A DNA stretch of 34,081 nucleotides, taken from Bradymonadales bacterium. GTDB lineage: Bacteria; Myxococcota_A; Bradymonadia; JAFGEP01. How positions within the stretch are numbered: position 1 is the first letter of the stretch; every line of letters begins with the position of its first letter. Positions 22,420 to 30,308 of the stretch are shown piece after piece. A program made the translations under genes and the position numbers. The DNA is taken from positions 1 to 34,081 of the forward strand of contig JAFGEP010000082.1 of assembly GCA_016931535.1 (NCBI GenBank), in the 5' to 3' direction. The notes under the pieces were generated by a model. That model did no database searches. It was not told where the DNA came from and saw nothing but the letters and a program-made list of their open reading frames with translations.

Positions 22420-23995
22420 AACTTTCCTCCCCCTCGGACCGCACCAGCTTCCTGACCAGATCCTTGAACACCCGCCCCCGCTCCTCGTAGTCTGCGAATA
22501 TGTCGAACGACGCGCAGGCCGGGCACAGCGTGACCACCCCCCCCGTGGGCGCCATCCGGTAGGCGCGATGCACGGCCTCTTCCAGGTTACTTGCGCGCTC
22601 TACCCGGATCGTCCCGGCAGGAATGGCCGCCCCGATCCGTCGGGCAGTCTGCCCGATCAGCACCACACCGCAGGTCCGCTCGCCGAGGTGGCGCCCGAGC
22701 TCGGTGAAGTCGGAGCCCTTCTCGCAGCCGCCGCAGATGGCCACCACCGGTCGGTTCCCGAAGGCCGATAGCCCGGGAATGGCGGCATGGGGGTTGGTCG
22801 CCTTGGAGTCGTTGTAGAAGGAGATCCCGTGGTGATCGGCCACGTGCTCGATGCGGTGCTCCAAGCCGGGGAAGGTGGCCAGGGTTCGGCGTACCGATTC
22901 GACCGGAAGCCCGAAAGCCAGCGCCGCCGCAGTGGCTGCCAGGGCGTTCTCCAGGTTGTGGAGCCCAATGATCCGGATGGCACGGACACCGCAGACCGGC
23001 AAGGTCCGCCCCTGCGCATCTCGGAACCAGAGCGCCACCCCCTCTTCGTTGGCTGTCTCCTCGCTTGTTGCGGCCGGCTCTCGGTTGTCCGCCAACCTGT
23101 TCGCATCCGTTCCCTCTCGATCGGCCGCGAGCCCGTCTGGCCTGCCAGCCTCCTTCTGATCCGCATATCCACGCGGCTGGACAGACTTGTCGGCACCTAC
23201 CGCTCCGTCCGAATCGCCGTAGACAGCCTCGGCGTCGATCCGCGATCCCCCGCTCGATTCCCCGGCCCAGACGCCCCGAGGAACCTCTTCGACGCGGCTG
23301 GTCCAGAGGATTGAGGGCCCTTGGGGAAGAGGCCAGGCGGAGAGGATCGGATCGTCGGCGTTGAGCACCAGCACATCTCCCTCGCCCAGATTGGCCATCA
23401 TCAACCGTTTCGCCTCCTGGTAGGCCTCGTAAGAGCCGTGGTAGTCGATGTGGTCCTCGGCGATGTTGGTGTAGATCGCCACCCTGGGCTTGAGGGTGGG
23501 GCAGTGGATGAGCTGGAAGCAGGACACCTCGGCAACCACCACGCTGGCGGGGGTCAGCTTGTCCAGCCCCGCCATGATCCCCACGCCGATATTTCCGCCC
23601 AGAAAGGTGTGGTAGCCGGCATCGGCACACATCTGGGCCAGCAAGGCGGTGGTGGTGGATTTCCCGTCGGTCCCGGTGACACACAACATGGGTGCGGGCG
23701 ACAGCCGATAGAACAGCTCGATGTCGCTGACCACCTCCCGCCCTTTTTCGTGGGCCAAGCAAAAGGCTGGACTGCCCGGTTTGATACCAGGGCTGATCAC
23801 CACCAGGTCCCCTGGCCGGACCTCGTTGCGGCCGGTGATCACGGTGACCTTCCGATCTAGCGAGGCCAGCTCTGCAGCGAGCTGCTCCATGCTCTTGACG
23901 TCCGATAACAGGACATCCCAACCCCGGGCGGCCAGCTGGTTCGCAGTCGCGATCCCGGTGCGGGCGATGCCCAAGATGGAGACACTCTGGGTCAT
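22418..23995 (-). CDS. murD: UDP-N-acetylmuramoyl-L-alanine--D-glutamate ligase with inserted loop
   Basis: This is a Mur ligase of 525 residues; typical MurD is about 440-450. It adds D-Glu to UDP-MurNAc-L-Ala in the cytoplasm using ATP. Signatures: VSILGIARTG Rossmann start, ATP loop GTDGKSTTT, EDHIDYHGSYEAYQEAK with the lysine that is carbamylated in the family, GLHNLENALAA, FYNDSKATNPHA, ICGGCEKGSDF and LCPACASFDIF. An insertion of about 75-80 charged, Gly/Asp/Ala-rich residues (around 23040-23290) sits in the central domain between WTSRVEEVP and GVALWFRD, where E. coli has a short hairpin. Domains and active-site motifs on both sides are intact, so the enzyme is probably active. The start at 23995 has AAGGAGAGG upstream. 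The gene is outside any mur/fts cluster. Confidence 0.95.
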   Translation of the reverse strand: MTQSVSILGIARTGIATANQLAARGWDVLLSDVKSMEQLAAELASLDRKVTVITGRNEVRPGDLVVISPGIKPGSPAFCLAHEKGREVVSDIELFYRLSPAPMLCVTGTDGKSTTTALLAQMCADAGYHTFLGGNIGVGIMAGLDKLTPASVVVAEVSCFQLIHCPTLKPRVAIYTNIAEDHIDYHGSYEAYQEAKRLMMANLGEGDVLVLNADDPILSAWPLPQGPSILWTSRVEEVPRGVWAGESSGGSRIDAEAVYGDSDGAVGADKSVQPRGYADQKEAGRPDGLAADREGTDANRLADNREPAATSEETANEEGVALWFRDAQGRTLPVCGVRAIRIIGLHNLENALAATAAALAFGLPVESVRRTLATFPGLEHRIEHVADHHGISFYNDSKATNPHAAIPGLSAFGNRPVVAICGGCEKGSDFTELGRHLGERTCGVVLIGQTARRIGAAIPAGTIRVERASNLEEAVHRAYRMAPTGGVVTLCPACASFDIFADYEERGRVFKDLVRKLVRSEGEES

Positions 23996-24334
23996 GGGTG
24001 GATCCTCTCCTTGCTGCCACCGGCGGCCGGCAGGATAGCCGGGGAACACCACAGACGGGCGATGCCCAGGATAAAGACCTGCCGGCTGGTACGGTGCACT
24101 AGTCGGTCAACCCGCGCAAGACAGAGCGGGTGTGATCCAGACCGTTGTTCCGTTGTCCCTCCAGCGTCTACAGCTCGGCCGTTCTCCAATCCGAGCCGGA
24201 CCCCGCCAGGGATTCCCAAGCCGAAGGGGTCGAGAAGGGGGAGAGCCCCGGGCAACGCATCCCGATCACCTCCAGCTCAAGCCGATCGATGGGCGCCTAA
24301 ATCTGCCGGGTTGCCATCCCACACGAGGGGAATC
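23996..24334. other. Intergenic region between response regulator and murD
   Basis: This 339-base gap lies between two minus-strand genes. I see no credible gene, repeat or strong hairpin in it. Whether murD has its own promoter here cannot be told by eye; no clear -35/-10 pair was found. Confidence 0.5.
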
Positions 24335-25750
24335 CTACTCCCTGGCTCGGATCCCGTACTTTCGCATCATGGCGTGGAAGTTGGGCCGCTCCATGCCGAC
24401 CAACTCTGCGGCGTGGGTCACGTTCCACTTGGCGCGTTCCAGCGCTTTCCACAGGAAGTGCCGCTCGATGTGGGCATAGAGCCGCTCCCGGATCTCCCGC
24501 TTGGCGATCTTCAGCTCTTCCGCGGTCTCGGGGATGTCATCCAGCCCAAAATCGGCGCCGGTGGGGGTATTGCCGGCGATGACGTCGGGCAGATGCTCGA
24601 CCCGGACCAGGTCGTCATCTTCGGTGGCGACGATGCGCTCGACGACGTTTCTGATCTCGCGCACGTTGCCAGGCCAGTGGTAGGAGACCATCTTGGCCAT
24701 GGCCTCGGTGGTGAACCCCTTGAGGGCCGACTGGTTGCGCTTCTTGGCCTCTTGCAGGAAGAACGTGGCCAGAAGCGGGATGTCCTCGCTGCGGTCGCGC
24801 AGCGGGGGGACGTTCAGCGGGATCACGTTGAGCCGGTAGTACAGGTCCTCCCGGAATTTGCCAGCCTCCACCAGCTCGAACAGGTCCTGGTTGGTGGCGG
24901 TGATGATCCGGACGTCCACCTCGTGCTCCCGATCGGAGCCGACCGGCCGGATCCGGTGGCTCTCCAGCACGCGCAGCAGCTTTCCCTGCAGCTCCCAGCT
25001 CACGTTGGAGACCTCGTCCAAAAACAGGGTCCCCCCGTCGGCGATGGTGAAATAGCCCGGCCGGTTCTGGGTCGCTCCGGTGTAAGCACCCCGGACGTGC
25101 CCGAACAGCTCCGACTCCACCAGGGTGGAGGTCAAGGTCGACAGGTCGATGGCCACGAACGGGCCGGTATTGCGGTTGGAGAACTCGTGGATCGCCTGGG
25201 CGATCAGCTCCTTGCCGGTGCCAGATTCGCCGTAGACGGTCACCGTGAAGCTGGTCGGCGCGATCTTCCGGATCTGCATCATGATGTCTTCCATCGCCTT
25301 GGACCGACCGATCAGCTTGGTGGTCTTGTACATCCGGGTGAGCTCCTCCTTGAGGTATCGGTTCTCGCTCCGGATCTCCCGGTCCTCCAGCGCCTTCTTC
25401 ACGGCGATGGTCAGCTCCTCGGGGGTGAACGGCTTGGAGACGTAGTCGAAGGCTCCTTTCTTGACCGCCTCGATGCTGGTCTGAATGGTGGCGTAGCCGG
25501 TGATGATGACCACCCGCACATCGGGTTTGTTCTGCTTGATCGTCTCCAGCACCTCGATGCCGTTCATCTCCGGCATCCGCAGGTCCAGCAGCACCACGTC
25601 ATAGTCACCCTGGATCACCTTCTCGATCCCTTCCTGAGGGGAGAGGGTGTAGTCCACCTGGAACTCGGCGTCCTCCAGGATCTTCTTGCAGGCGATGCAG
25701 ACCGACTTTTCATCGTCGATGGTGAGGATCTTGGCTTTGTAACGCGTCAT
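24335..25750 (-). CDS. Sigma54-dependent response regulator (NtrC family)
   Basis: This is a 471-residue transcription activator. An N-terminal receiver domain has acidic Asp12/Asp13, phosphoacceptor Asp56 (LLDLRMP), IITGYA and the conserved Lys in YVSKPF. The central AAA+ domain has Walker A GESGTGKE, the sigma54-contact loop as GAYTGA (a tolerated variant of GAFTGA), Walker B GGTLFLDEV and the arginine-finger region FREDLYYRLNV. The C-terminus is a Fis-type helix-turn-helix (NVTHAAELVGMERPNFHAMM). The partner kinase is encoded 209 bases upstream on the same strand. The ATG at 25750 is at the true domain start; a weak GAGACAG lies upstream, and a seven-codon frame starting ATGAGC ends in an ATGA overlap with it. 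The target operon, which should have a -24/-12 promoter, is not identifiable here. Confidence 0.95.
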   Translation of the reverse strand: MTRYKAKILTIDDEKSVCIACKKILEDAEFQVDYTLSPQEGIEKVIQGDYDVVLLDLRMPEMNGIEVLETIKQNKPDVRVVIITGYATIQTSIEAVKKGAFDYVSKPFTPEELTIAVKKALEDREIRSENRYLKEELTRMYKTTKLIGRSKAMEDIMMQIRKIAPTSFTVTVYGESGTGKELIAQAIHEFSNRNTGPFVAIDLSTLTSTLVESELFGHVRGAYTGATQNRPGYFTIADGGTLFLDEVSNVSWELQGKLLRVLESHRIRPVGSDREHEVDVRIITATNQDLFELVEAGKFREDLYYRLNVIPLNVPPLRDRSEDIPLLATFFLQEAKKRNQSALKGFTTEAMAKMVSYHWPGNVREIRNVVERIVATEDDDLVRVEHLPDVIAGNTPTGADFGLDDIPETAEELKIAKREIRERLYAHIERHFLWKALERAKWNVTHAAELVGMERPNFHAMMRKYGIRARE

Positions 25751-25959
25751 CTGTCTGTCTCGTCGCTCATCGGGTTGGTCGCTCGTCCTCCCCACTGGTA
25801 CCAAAACCGCCCTGGCCTCGACCACCAACCGGAGGCCGGATGCCGCCCGATCCGGATCGCCGACCGGGGAACAGTCCATCCCGAGATGGGGTTCGAGGGG
25901 TTGCGACTATCGGCCAACTCGCTCACAACCGCGGCTGGCCGTGGTGGGCGGTCCAATCG

Positions 25960-27177
25960 CTACCTGGCCCTGGTGTTCCGCTCGGTCTTGGCCTCCGCAG
26001 CGAGGGCGCCTTCCTCGGCTTGCCTCGCTTTCGACAGCTCCTCCAGTACCGCGTCTTCCCTGGCGCGGGGCAAGGTGACCGATACCGTCGTCCCCTGGTC
26101 CACTTCGCTTTCGATCTCGATGAACCCGTTGTGCTTCTGGATGATCCCGAAGGAGACCGACAGGCCCAGACCGGTACCCCGTCCCGTTCCCTTGGTGGTG
26201 AAGAACGGCTCGAAGATCCGTTTCAAGTTCTCTTTCGGAATCCCCTTGCCGGTGTCCTTCACCTTGACCACCACGAAACCGCCGGAAGAGTCCTCGTCCG
26301 ACTCGATGCTGATGGTTTGTCCCGAACCGGTAGCCTCTCCCGCGTTGATCAACAGGTTGATGAAGACCTGTTGCAGGGCATGCCAGTCGCCCAGCACCTG
26401 CAGCGGGGAGTTGCTGAACTGCAGCGAGGTTCCCTTCTGGGCCAGGGCGCGGTAGTTGCCGCACAGCACCAGGGTCTCCCGCAAGAGGTCGTTGATGTCC
26501 AGGATGCACATCCGGGTCGGGTGCTCCCGGGCGTACTCCAGGAGGCTGCGCACAATGGTGCGGCAGCGGGTGGTCTCGGTGACGATCATCTCCAGGTCCT
26601 CCCGCTCGGGCGAGTCGGGCGGGGCATGCTTGTGCAGCAGGCTGGACAGGCTGAGCACGGCGGTCAGCGGATTGTTGATCTCGTGGGCCACGCCGGCAGC
26701 CAGACGTCCGATGGAGACCTGTTTCTCCATGCGGGTGAGCCGTTCCTCGGTGATCTCGCTCAACCGCAAATCCCGCTCCTTGACCGCCTTGACCATGGCA
26801 TTGAAGGCACTGGAGATCCGCCAAAGCTCGTTCTCCGAGGCGGTGCGAACCTTGTAAGAGAGATCCCCCTCCGCCACCCGAGTCATCCCTACGGCCATCT
26901 CCCTCAGCGGTCTGACCAGCCGCCTGGCATGGAGATAGCCGAGCAACAAAACCACCAACGACAGCAGCACCATGATGCCGGCAAACCAAGGCAGAAAGCT
27001 CCCGGCCGCCGTACGGGACCTCAACAAGAAAGCGATGAAAACGGCCGAGGCAGCCAGGGCGACGATGCACAGAGCGGAGGAATGAAACAGGCGGGCACCC
27101 AAGGACCGCCTGCGCCAGCGCTTGGCGACCAGATTGGGCCAGGTTGAACACGCCCGCAGCAGGATCTTGCCCTTCAC
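25960..27177 (-). CDS. Membrane sensor histidine kinase (HAMP-HisKA-HATPase)
   Basis: This is a 405-residue kinase partner of the sigma54 regulator. Two transmembrane helices (about 33-53 and 63-82) are separated by only about ten residues, so there is almost no periplasmic sensor; sensing is likely through the membrane or cytoplasm. A HAMP linker (RRLVRPLREMAVG) follows, then the H-box AAGVAHEINNPLTAV (His165), N-box INLLINAGEA, G1 VKDTGKGIP, F/G2 FEPFFTTKGTGRGTGLGLS. The tail after residue 375 is charged and rich in Ala/Glu/Arg. The start codon is GTG at 27177, with GGGGAGGA just upstream. Two palindromes and a good promoter lie within 185 bases upstream, pointing to specific control of this operon. 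Confidence 0.94.
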   Translation of the reverse strand: MKGKILLRACSTWPNLVAKRWRRRSLGARLFHSSALCIVALAASAVFIAFLLRSRTAAGSFLPWFAGIMVLLSLVVLLLGYLHARRLVRPLREMAVGMTRVAEGDLSYKVRTASENELWRISSAFNAMVKAVKERDLRLSEITEERLTRMEKQVSIGRLAAGVAHEINNPLTAVLSLSSLLHKHAPPDSPEREDLEMIVTETTRCRTIVRSLLEYAREHPTRMCILDINDLLRETLVLCGNYRALAQKGTSLQFSNSPLQVLGDWHALQQVFINLLINAGEATGSGQTISIESDEDSSGGFVVVKVKDTGKGIPKENLKRIFEPFFTTKGTGRGTGLGLSVSFGIIQKHNGFIEIESEVDQGTTVSVTLPRAREDAVLEELSKARQAEEGALAAEAKTERNTRAR

Positions 27178-27200
27178 GACATCCTCCCCGATAACCCACT

Positions 27201-27224
27201 CGACTGTATAGCTACACTATACAC
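27201..27224. promoter_or_regulatory. Operator-like site 1: CGACTGTAT-N9-ATACAC
   Basis: This site contains the perfect 7-bp inverted repeat TGTATAG-CTACA-CTATACA (27205-27223), 28 bases upstream of the kinase GTG start. It shares 15 fixed bases, with identical spacing, with the site at 27315-27338. The format suits a homodimeric DNA-binding protein. Confidence 0.6.
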
Positions 27225-27314
27225 CCCGTCGTCAACAAGACCGATCTCACCTTCGTGACGCCCAAGAAATAACAGAGTGTCAGACACTACGCCCAGCCAG
27301 TGCTTCTCTCCTCC

Positions 27315-27338
27315 CGACTGTATGAAAAAATTATACAC
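27315..27338. promoter_or_regulatory. Operator-like site 2: CGACTGTAT-N9-ATACAC
   Basis: The outer bases are the same as in site 1 (CGACTGTAT and ATACAC, nine bases apart) with a different, A-rich centre. It lies 114 bases from site 1. It overlaps the -10 box of the minus-strand promoter at 27330-27335, so a bound protein would block or reposition polymerase. Confidence 0.6.
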
Positions 27339-27359
27339 TTCGCGCCGATCCCGGATCAA
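27330..27359 (-). promoter_or_regulatory. Sigma70-type promoter for the kinase/regulator operon
   Basis: On the minus strand, TTGATC (27359-27354), an 18-base spacer and a perfect TATAAT (27335-27330) form a good housekeeping promoter. Transcription would start near 27323 and leave a leader of about 146 bases before the kinase GTG, with operator-like site 1 inside it. Confidence 0.6.
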
Positions 27360-27401
27360 CTCGGCAGGACTCGAAAAAAAACAACACCTGGGGCGGTGCG
27401 G

Positions 27402-27497
27402 GACCCCAGCGCGCTACTTCGGCTGCCAAACCCATTCCATGCCATGGCCGGCACCGCAGTCGGCCTGTGCAAGACCCCAGCGCGCGCTACTTCGGCT
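27402..27497. repeat. Imperfect direct repeat GACCCCAGCGCG...CTACTTCGGCT
   Basis: Positions 27402-27424 and 27473-27497 match apart from a 2-base CG insertion in the second copy, and the match continues weakly (CCAAACCCA / TCAACCCA). There are two copies about 71 bases apart. The first also forms a small hairpin with an upstream CTGGGG. Function unknown. Confidence 0.6.
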
Positions 27498-27598
27498 ATC
27501 AACCCACAGGGAAACCGCCAAGGAGACCTGGCCCACCTGCTTGACAGCGACCCTCGATCTGTTGGATCAGGCAGGTGGCGCGCAACGGACGGCATCCC

Positions 27599-28780
27599 AT
27601 GCAATACCTGACCAAGCTCGACGGTTCTGCAAACTCGCCCTTCTATGCCATCGGCGGGGATTTTCCTTCTCCCGTCCAGCGGTACATCTGCTCCACACCC
27701 GAAACGCGGGACATCTGCAACCAGCCGGAGATCTACGGCGTCGAGTATACCAACCGCCTCTGCCGAGCCGTCACCCGCGCTCTGATCGACGCACCGTTCC
27801 GACCGCACATCGAAAACCACCCCCAGCACCGGGTTTGCGTGCTCAACTTCCTGCGCGGAGGGCTGAACTTCGACCTTCGGCTGGCGCTGCACAACGCCTA
27901 CGGCTTCAACCGCCACGCTTCGGCCTTCATGAGCTCACAGCGCTCGCGCCGCCAGGACGGCCGATGGCAGGTCCAGGAGGACATGTACCGCAAGCTCGAG
28001 ATCCCGCCCGGTGCGGTCATCCTGGTGGGTGACGTGGTCGCGACCGGGATCACGCTGGAGAACGGGCTCATGGTCCTCTTGGACCACCTGCGCCAGATCG
28101 GCTCCAGCGTCCAGTGGCTCTTCTTTTTCACCATCGGCTGCCACAAGCTGGAGAAGATCCTGGCCTCGTTCGATCCCCTCTTTCGCGATGCCTTCCCCGA
28201 CTACCAGGGGTCGGCCGCCCTGTACTTCGAGGGCAAGTTCAAGCTGGTGGACAGCAAGACCGAGCTGCGCATCGGCCTGCCGGGTACCGACCTCATCCGT
28301 CGCGACGCCCTGCTGTCCCCCGAGTTCGAGACCAGCCAGTGGCAGAAGGTCAACTATCCCTTGGAACGATGCACCATCTACGACGCCGGCGCTCGGGCGT
28401 TCCACTTGCCAGGATACCTCCATGACGTCCAGGAGTACTGGCGTCAGGTTCTGGATCTGGCCGGTGGCGGTCTGACCCTGGAACAGGCGCTGCAGGAGCG
28501 ATGGCCCTATGACCCCCACCTCTCCCAGCAGGATTTTGTCGATCGGAAACGGCAACTCTGGCGCAATGTGAGCGAGCTCTTCATCCAGGAGCAGTATCTC
28601 GGCCACCAAAACCGATGGCCCGATCTCAGCCGGACCGCCGACATCGACACCCCGGAAGCGCTGGCAGCCATCTGCCGCGAGCGGATAGACCACCTGGATC
28701 TGGAGTGCCAGCAGCAGACAGGGATCGGCAAGCATCGCCATCCGGCTGCCGAAAATCCTTGCCGAGAGCCGTCGTCATGA
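27599..28780 (+). CDS. Phosphoribosyltransferase-like protein
   Basis: This is a 393-residue, probably cytoplasmic protein. The central segment VILVGDVVATGITLENG (Val140 to Gly156) matches the type I PRTase PRPP loop, except that the first acidic residue of the usual pair is Gly144 while Asp145 is kept. Before it, CVLNFLRGGLNFDLRLAL resembles the PRTase hood/strand that carries an Arg-Gly-Gly. The C-terminal 200 residues (LYFEGKFKLVDSKTELRIGLPGTD and beyond) are not a part of PRTases I know. The start is ATG 27599; a GTG at 27575 is an alternative. The nucleoside phosphorylase that follows supports a base/ribose-phosphate role; whether PRPP is a true substrate is unknown given the altered loop. 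Confidence 0.7.
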   Translation: MQYLTKLDGSANSPFYAIGGDFPSPVQRYICSTPETRDICNQPEIYGVEYTNRLCRAVTRALIDAPFRPHIENHPQHRVCVLNFLRGGLNFDLRLALHNAYGFNRHASAFMSSQRSRRQDGRWQVQEDMYRKLEIPPGAVILVGDVVATGITLENGLMVLLDHLRQIGSSVQWLFFFTIGCHKLEKILASFDPLFRDAFPDYQGSAALYFEGKFKLVDSKTELRIGLPGTDLIRRDALLSPEFETSQWQKVNYPLERCTIYDAGARAFHLPGYLHDVQEYWRQVLDLAGGGLTLEQALQERWPYDPHLSQQDFVDRKRQLWRNVSELFIQEQYLGHQNRWPDLSRTADIDTPEALAAICRERIDHLDLECQQQTGIGKHRHPAAENPCREPSS

Positions 28781-28868
28781 GGACGCCTCGACCATTGCTG
28801 CCGGAATGGATGGCCTTTATCGTCTGCCGATGGGTCAACACCTTGTCTACTCTTGCGGAGAACCGTGC

Positions 28869-29705
28869 ATGAGCGAGCCGTTTGTCCCTCACCACCTGCC
28901 GATCACCGCCGAGGCGATCCAGGGCAATGCTGGCCGTGGACGGCTCATCTTCCTCCCCGGGTCCGATGGCCGGGCGCGGCGGATCAGCGACCACTTCCAG
29001 AACCGCCAGATCAGGCCCAGCGACCGCCAGCTCAACGTGTACCTCGGCCAGATCTCCGACGGGGAGCTGACCGTGGACGTGGGCGCCATCTCCAGCGGCA
29101 TGGGCTGCCCCAGCCTGAACATCGTCGTCACCGAGCTCATCGGGCTGGGCGCCAGGCTCTTCATCCGGATCGGCAGCTCCGGTTCGGTCAGACCGGACAC
29201 GGTCCGGGTCGGCAGCCTGGTCATCGCTACCTGTGGCGTGCGCAATGAGAGCACCTCGGACCATTACATCGGCAAGGACTACCCGGCCATCGCCGATCCC
29301 GACATGGTGGCAGCCCTGAAGAGCGCAGCCTGCAAGCTCGGTTACGGTGATCGAACCTACGCCGGACCGGTGCTGGCCAAGGATGCCCTCTACGCGCTGG
29401 AGTTCGGGCATGGCCCCCGAAAGGCCGACAACGAAGCCTACATGGACCAGATGCGCGCCATGCGCGTGCTCGCCTCGGACATGGAGACCTCCCATCTCTT
29501 CATCCTCTCCGATGCGTACTCCGTCGCCATCGACCCGCTGGCTACCGGTTCCTTCGCCCCCGGCGTCGTGAAGAGCGGCTCCATCGTGGCGGTCATCGGC
29601 GATGACTCCCCCTTCGCACCCGCCGAATCGGTGGAGGAGGCGGAGCGCATGGCCATCGCCACCGGGATCGAGGCCGCCCTGGAGCTGTTTCGGACTTGTG
29701 ATTGA
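28869..29705 (+). CDS. Uridine phosphorylase-like (NP-I family) nucleoside phosphorylase
   Basis: This is a 278-residue enzyme of the NP-I (PNP/UDP/MTAN) fold. Visible marks are FLPGSDGRARRISDHF (phosphate site, where uridine phosphorylase usually has GDP), SSGMGCPSLNIVVTEL, LFIRIGSSGSVRP and SDMETSHLF with the ribose-binding Met-Glu. These are closest to uridine phosphorylase, so phosphorolysis of uridine or a related nucleoside to base plus ribose 1-phosphate is the best guess; the GSDGR change leaves the substrate open. GGAG lies eight bases before the ATG. It follows the PRTase-like gene by 88 bases and its stop overlaps the start of the thioesterase gene (TGATG). It is a different family from the PNP at 10715-11536. 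Confidence 0.88.
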   Translation: MSEPFVPHHLPITAEAIQGNAGRGRLIFLPGSDGRARRISDHFQNRQIRPSDRQLNVYLGQISDGELTVDVGAISSGMGCPSLNIVVTELIGLGARLFIRIGSSGSVRPDTVRVGSLVIATCGVRNESTSDHYIGKDYPAIADPDMVAALKSAACKLGYGDRTYAGPVLAKDALYALEFGHGPRKADNEAYMDQMRAMRVLASDMETSHLFILSDAYSVAIDPLATGSFAPGVVKSGSIVAVIGDDSPFAPAESVEEAERMAIATGIEAALELFRTCD

Positions 29706-30187
29706 TGCGGATGAGATCCATGAAACGCAACGCATCGCCCGAGCCGCTCGTGCCGATTCCGGAGCCGCCGGACAACCCGCTCTGCTTCGCCTGCAGCTCG
29801 AAGAACCCCGATGGTCTAAAGCTGCGGTTCTTCCGGCAGGGAGACTGCGTGTTCACCGAGTACCAGGCGCCTTCGACCTACAGCGGCTGGGGAAAGATCC
29901 TGCACGGCGGATTCCAGTCGTTGCTGCTCGACGAGATCTGCAGCTGGGCCTACAGCGTCCTGAGTGGAAAGCGGCAGTTTGTCACCCGTTCGCTGAACGT
30001 CCGGTTCCTCAAGCCGGTGCACGTGGAGACCCCCTTGATCATCCGCGGCTTTCTGGACGGCATCGAGGATCAGATCGCCCATACCCGCGGCGAGATTGTC
30101 GATCGGGAGGGAACCCTCCTCGCCCAGGCGACTGCAGAGCTGCGCATCCTGCCGCCCGATCGCTTCCAGCGGTTCGCCGGCGGTTGA
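29705..30187 (+). CDS. Hotdog acyl-CoA thioesterase (PaaI/THEM4-like)
   Basis: This is a 160-residue hotdog-fold protein. CFACSSKNPDGLKLRFF is the N-terminal motif of PaaI/THEM4-type thioesterases. WGKILHGGFQSLLLDEICSWA carries the HGG loop and the acidic residue on the central helix. It likely hydrolyses an acyl- or aryl-CoA in the cytoplasm. The start ATG overlaps the preceding stop (TGATG), indicating translational coupling; further in-frame ATGs at 29711 and 29720 and a TTG at 29702 are alternatives. Pairing with a nucleoside phosphorylase is unexpected and gives no obvious substrate. Confidence 0.85.
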   Translation: MRMRSMKRNASPEPLVPIPEPPDNPLCFACSSKNPDGLKLRFFRQGDCVFTEYQAPSTYSGWGKILHGGFQSLLLDEICSWAYSVLSGKRQFVTRSLNVRFLKPVHVETPLIIRGFLDGIEDQIAHTRGEIVDREGTLLAQATAELRILPPDRFQRFAGG

Positions 30188-30308
30188 TGACGGCAAGCTC
30201 CCCGATGAGTCCCCTGTTTCCCGCGAGACCAGGGGAGAGCAGGCCCTCTGTGAGTCGTGCCAGCGCCGATCGGGGAAAGGCAGGATCGAAAGCCAGGGAG
30301 GACAAGAA

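Larger units (their letters stand above)
27178..27598. other. Divergent regulatory region between kinase and PRTase-like cluster
   Basis: This gap of about 420 bases is relatively AT-rich in its first 200 bases. It holds two 24-base palindromic sites of identical format (27201-27224, 27315-27338), a minus-strand promoter (27330-27359), an AGTGTC-A-GACACT palindrome near 27277, and a pair of direct repeats (27402-27497). No gene is convincing; a 61-codon minus-strand frame spanning the operators is rejected. Confidence 0.7.

Noticed and set aside
25747..25956. 69-codon minus-strand frame between kinase and regulator, ending in an ATGA overlap with the regulator
   Set aside because: Its composition is Arg/Pro/Ser-rich like out-of-frame GC-rich DNA, and there is no ribosome-binding site or recognisable domain. 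A very short coupled leader (MSDETDR) cannot be excluded.
24011..26455. 814-codon open frame antisense to the regulator and kinase genes
   Set aside because: It covers two well-supported minus-strand genes and has the low-complexity composition of an antisense shadow.
27174..27359. 61-codon minus-strand frame whose stop overlaps the kinase start (GTGA)
   Set aside because: Its start lies upstream of the predicted transcription start near 27323, both operator-like palindromes fall inside it, and the protein resembles no family.
30096..30308. N-terminal extension of the triple-CxC protein frame
   Set aside because: It lies over the thioesterase gene in another frame. The GTG at 30309 has a good GGGAGGA site.
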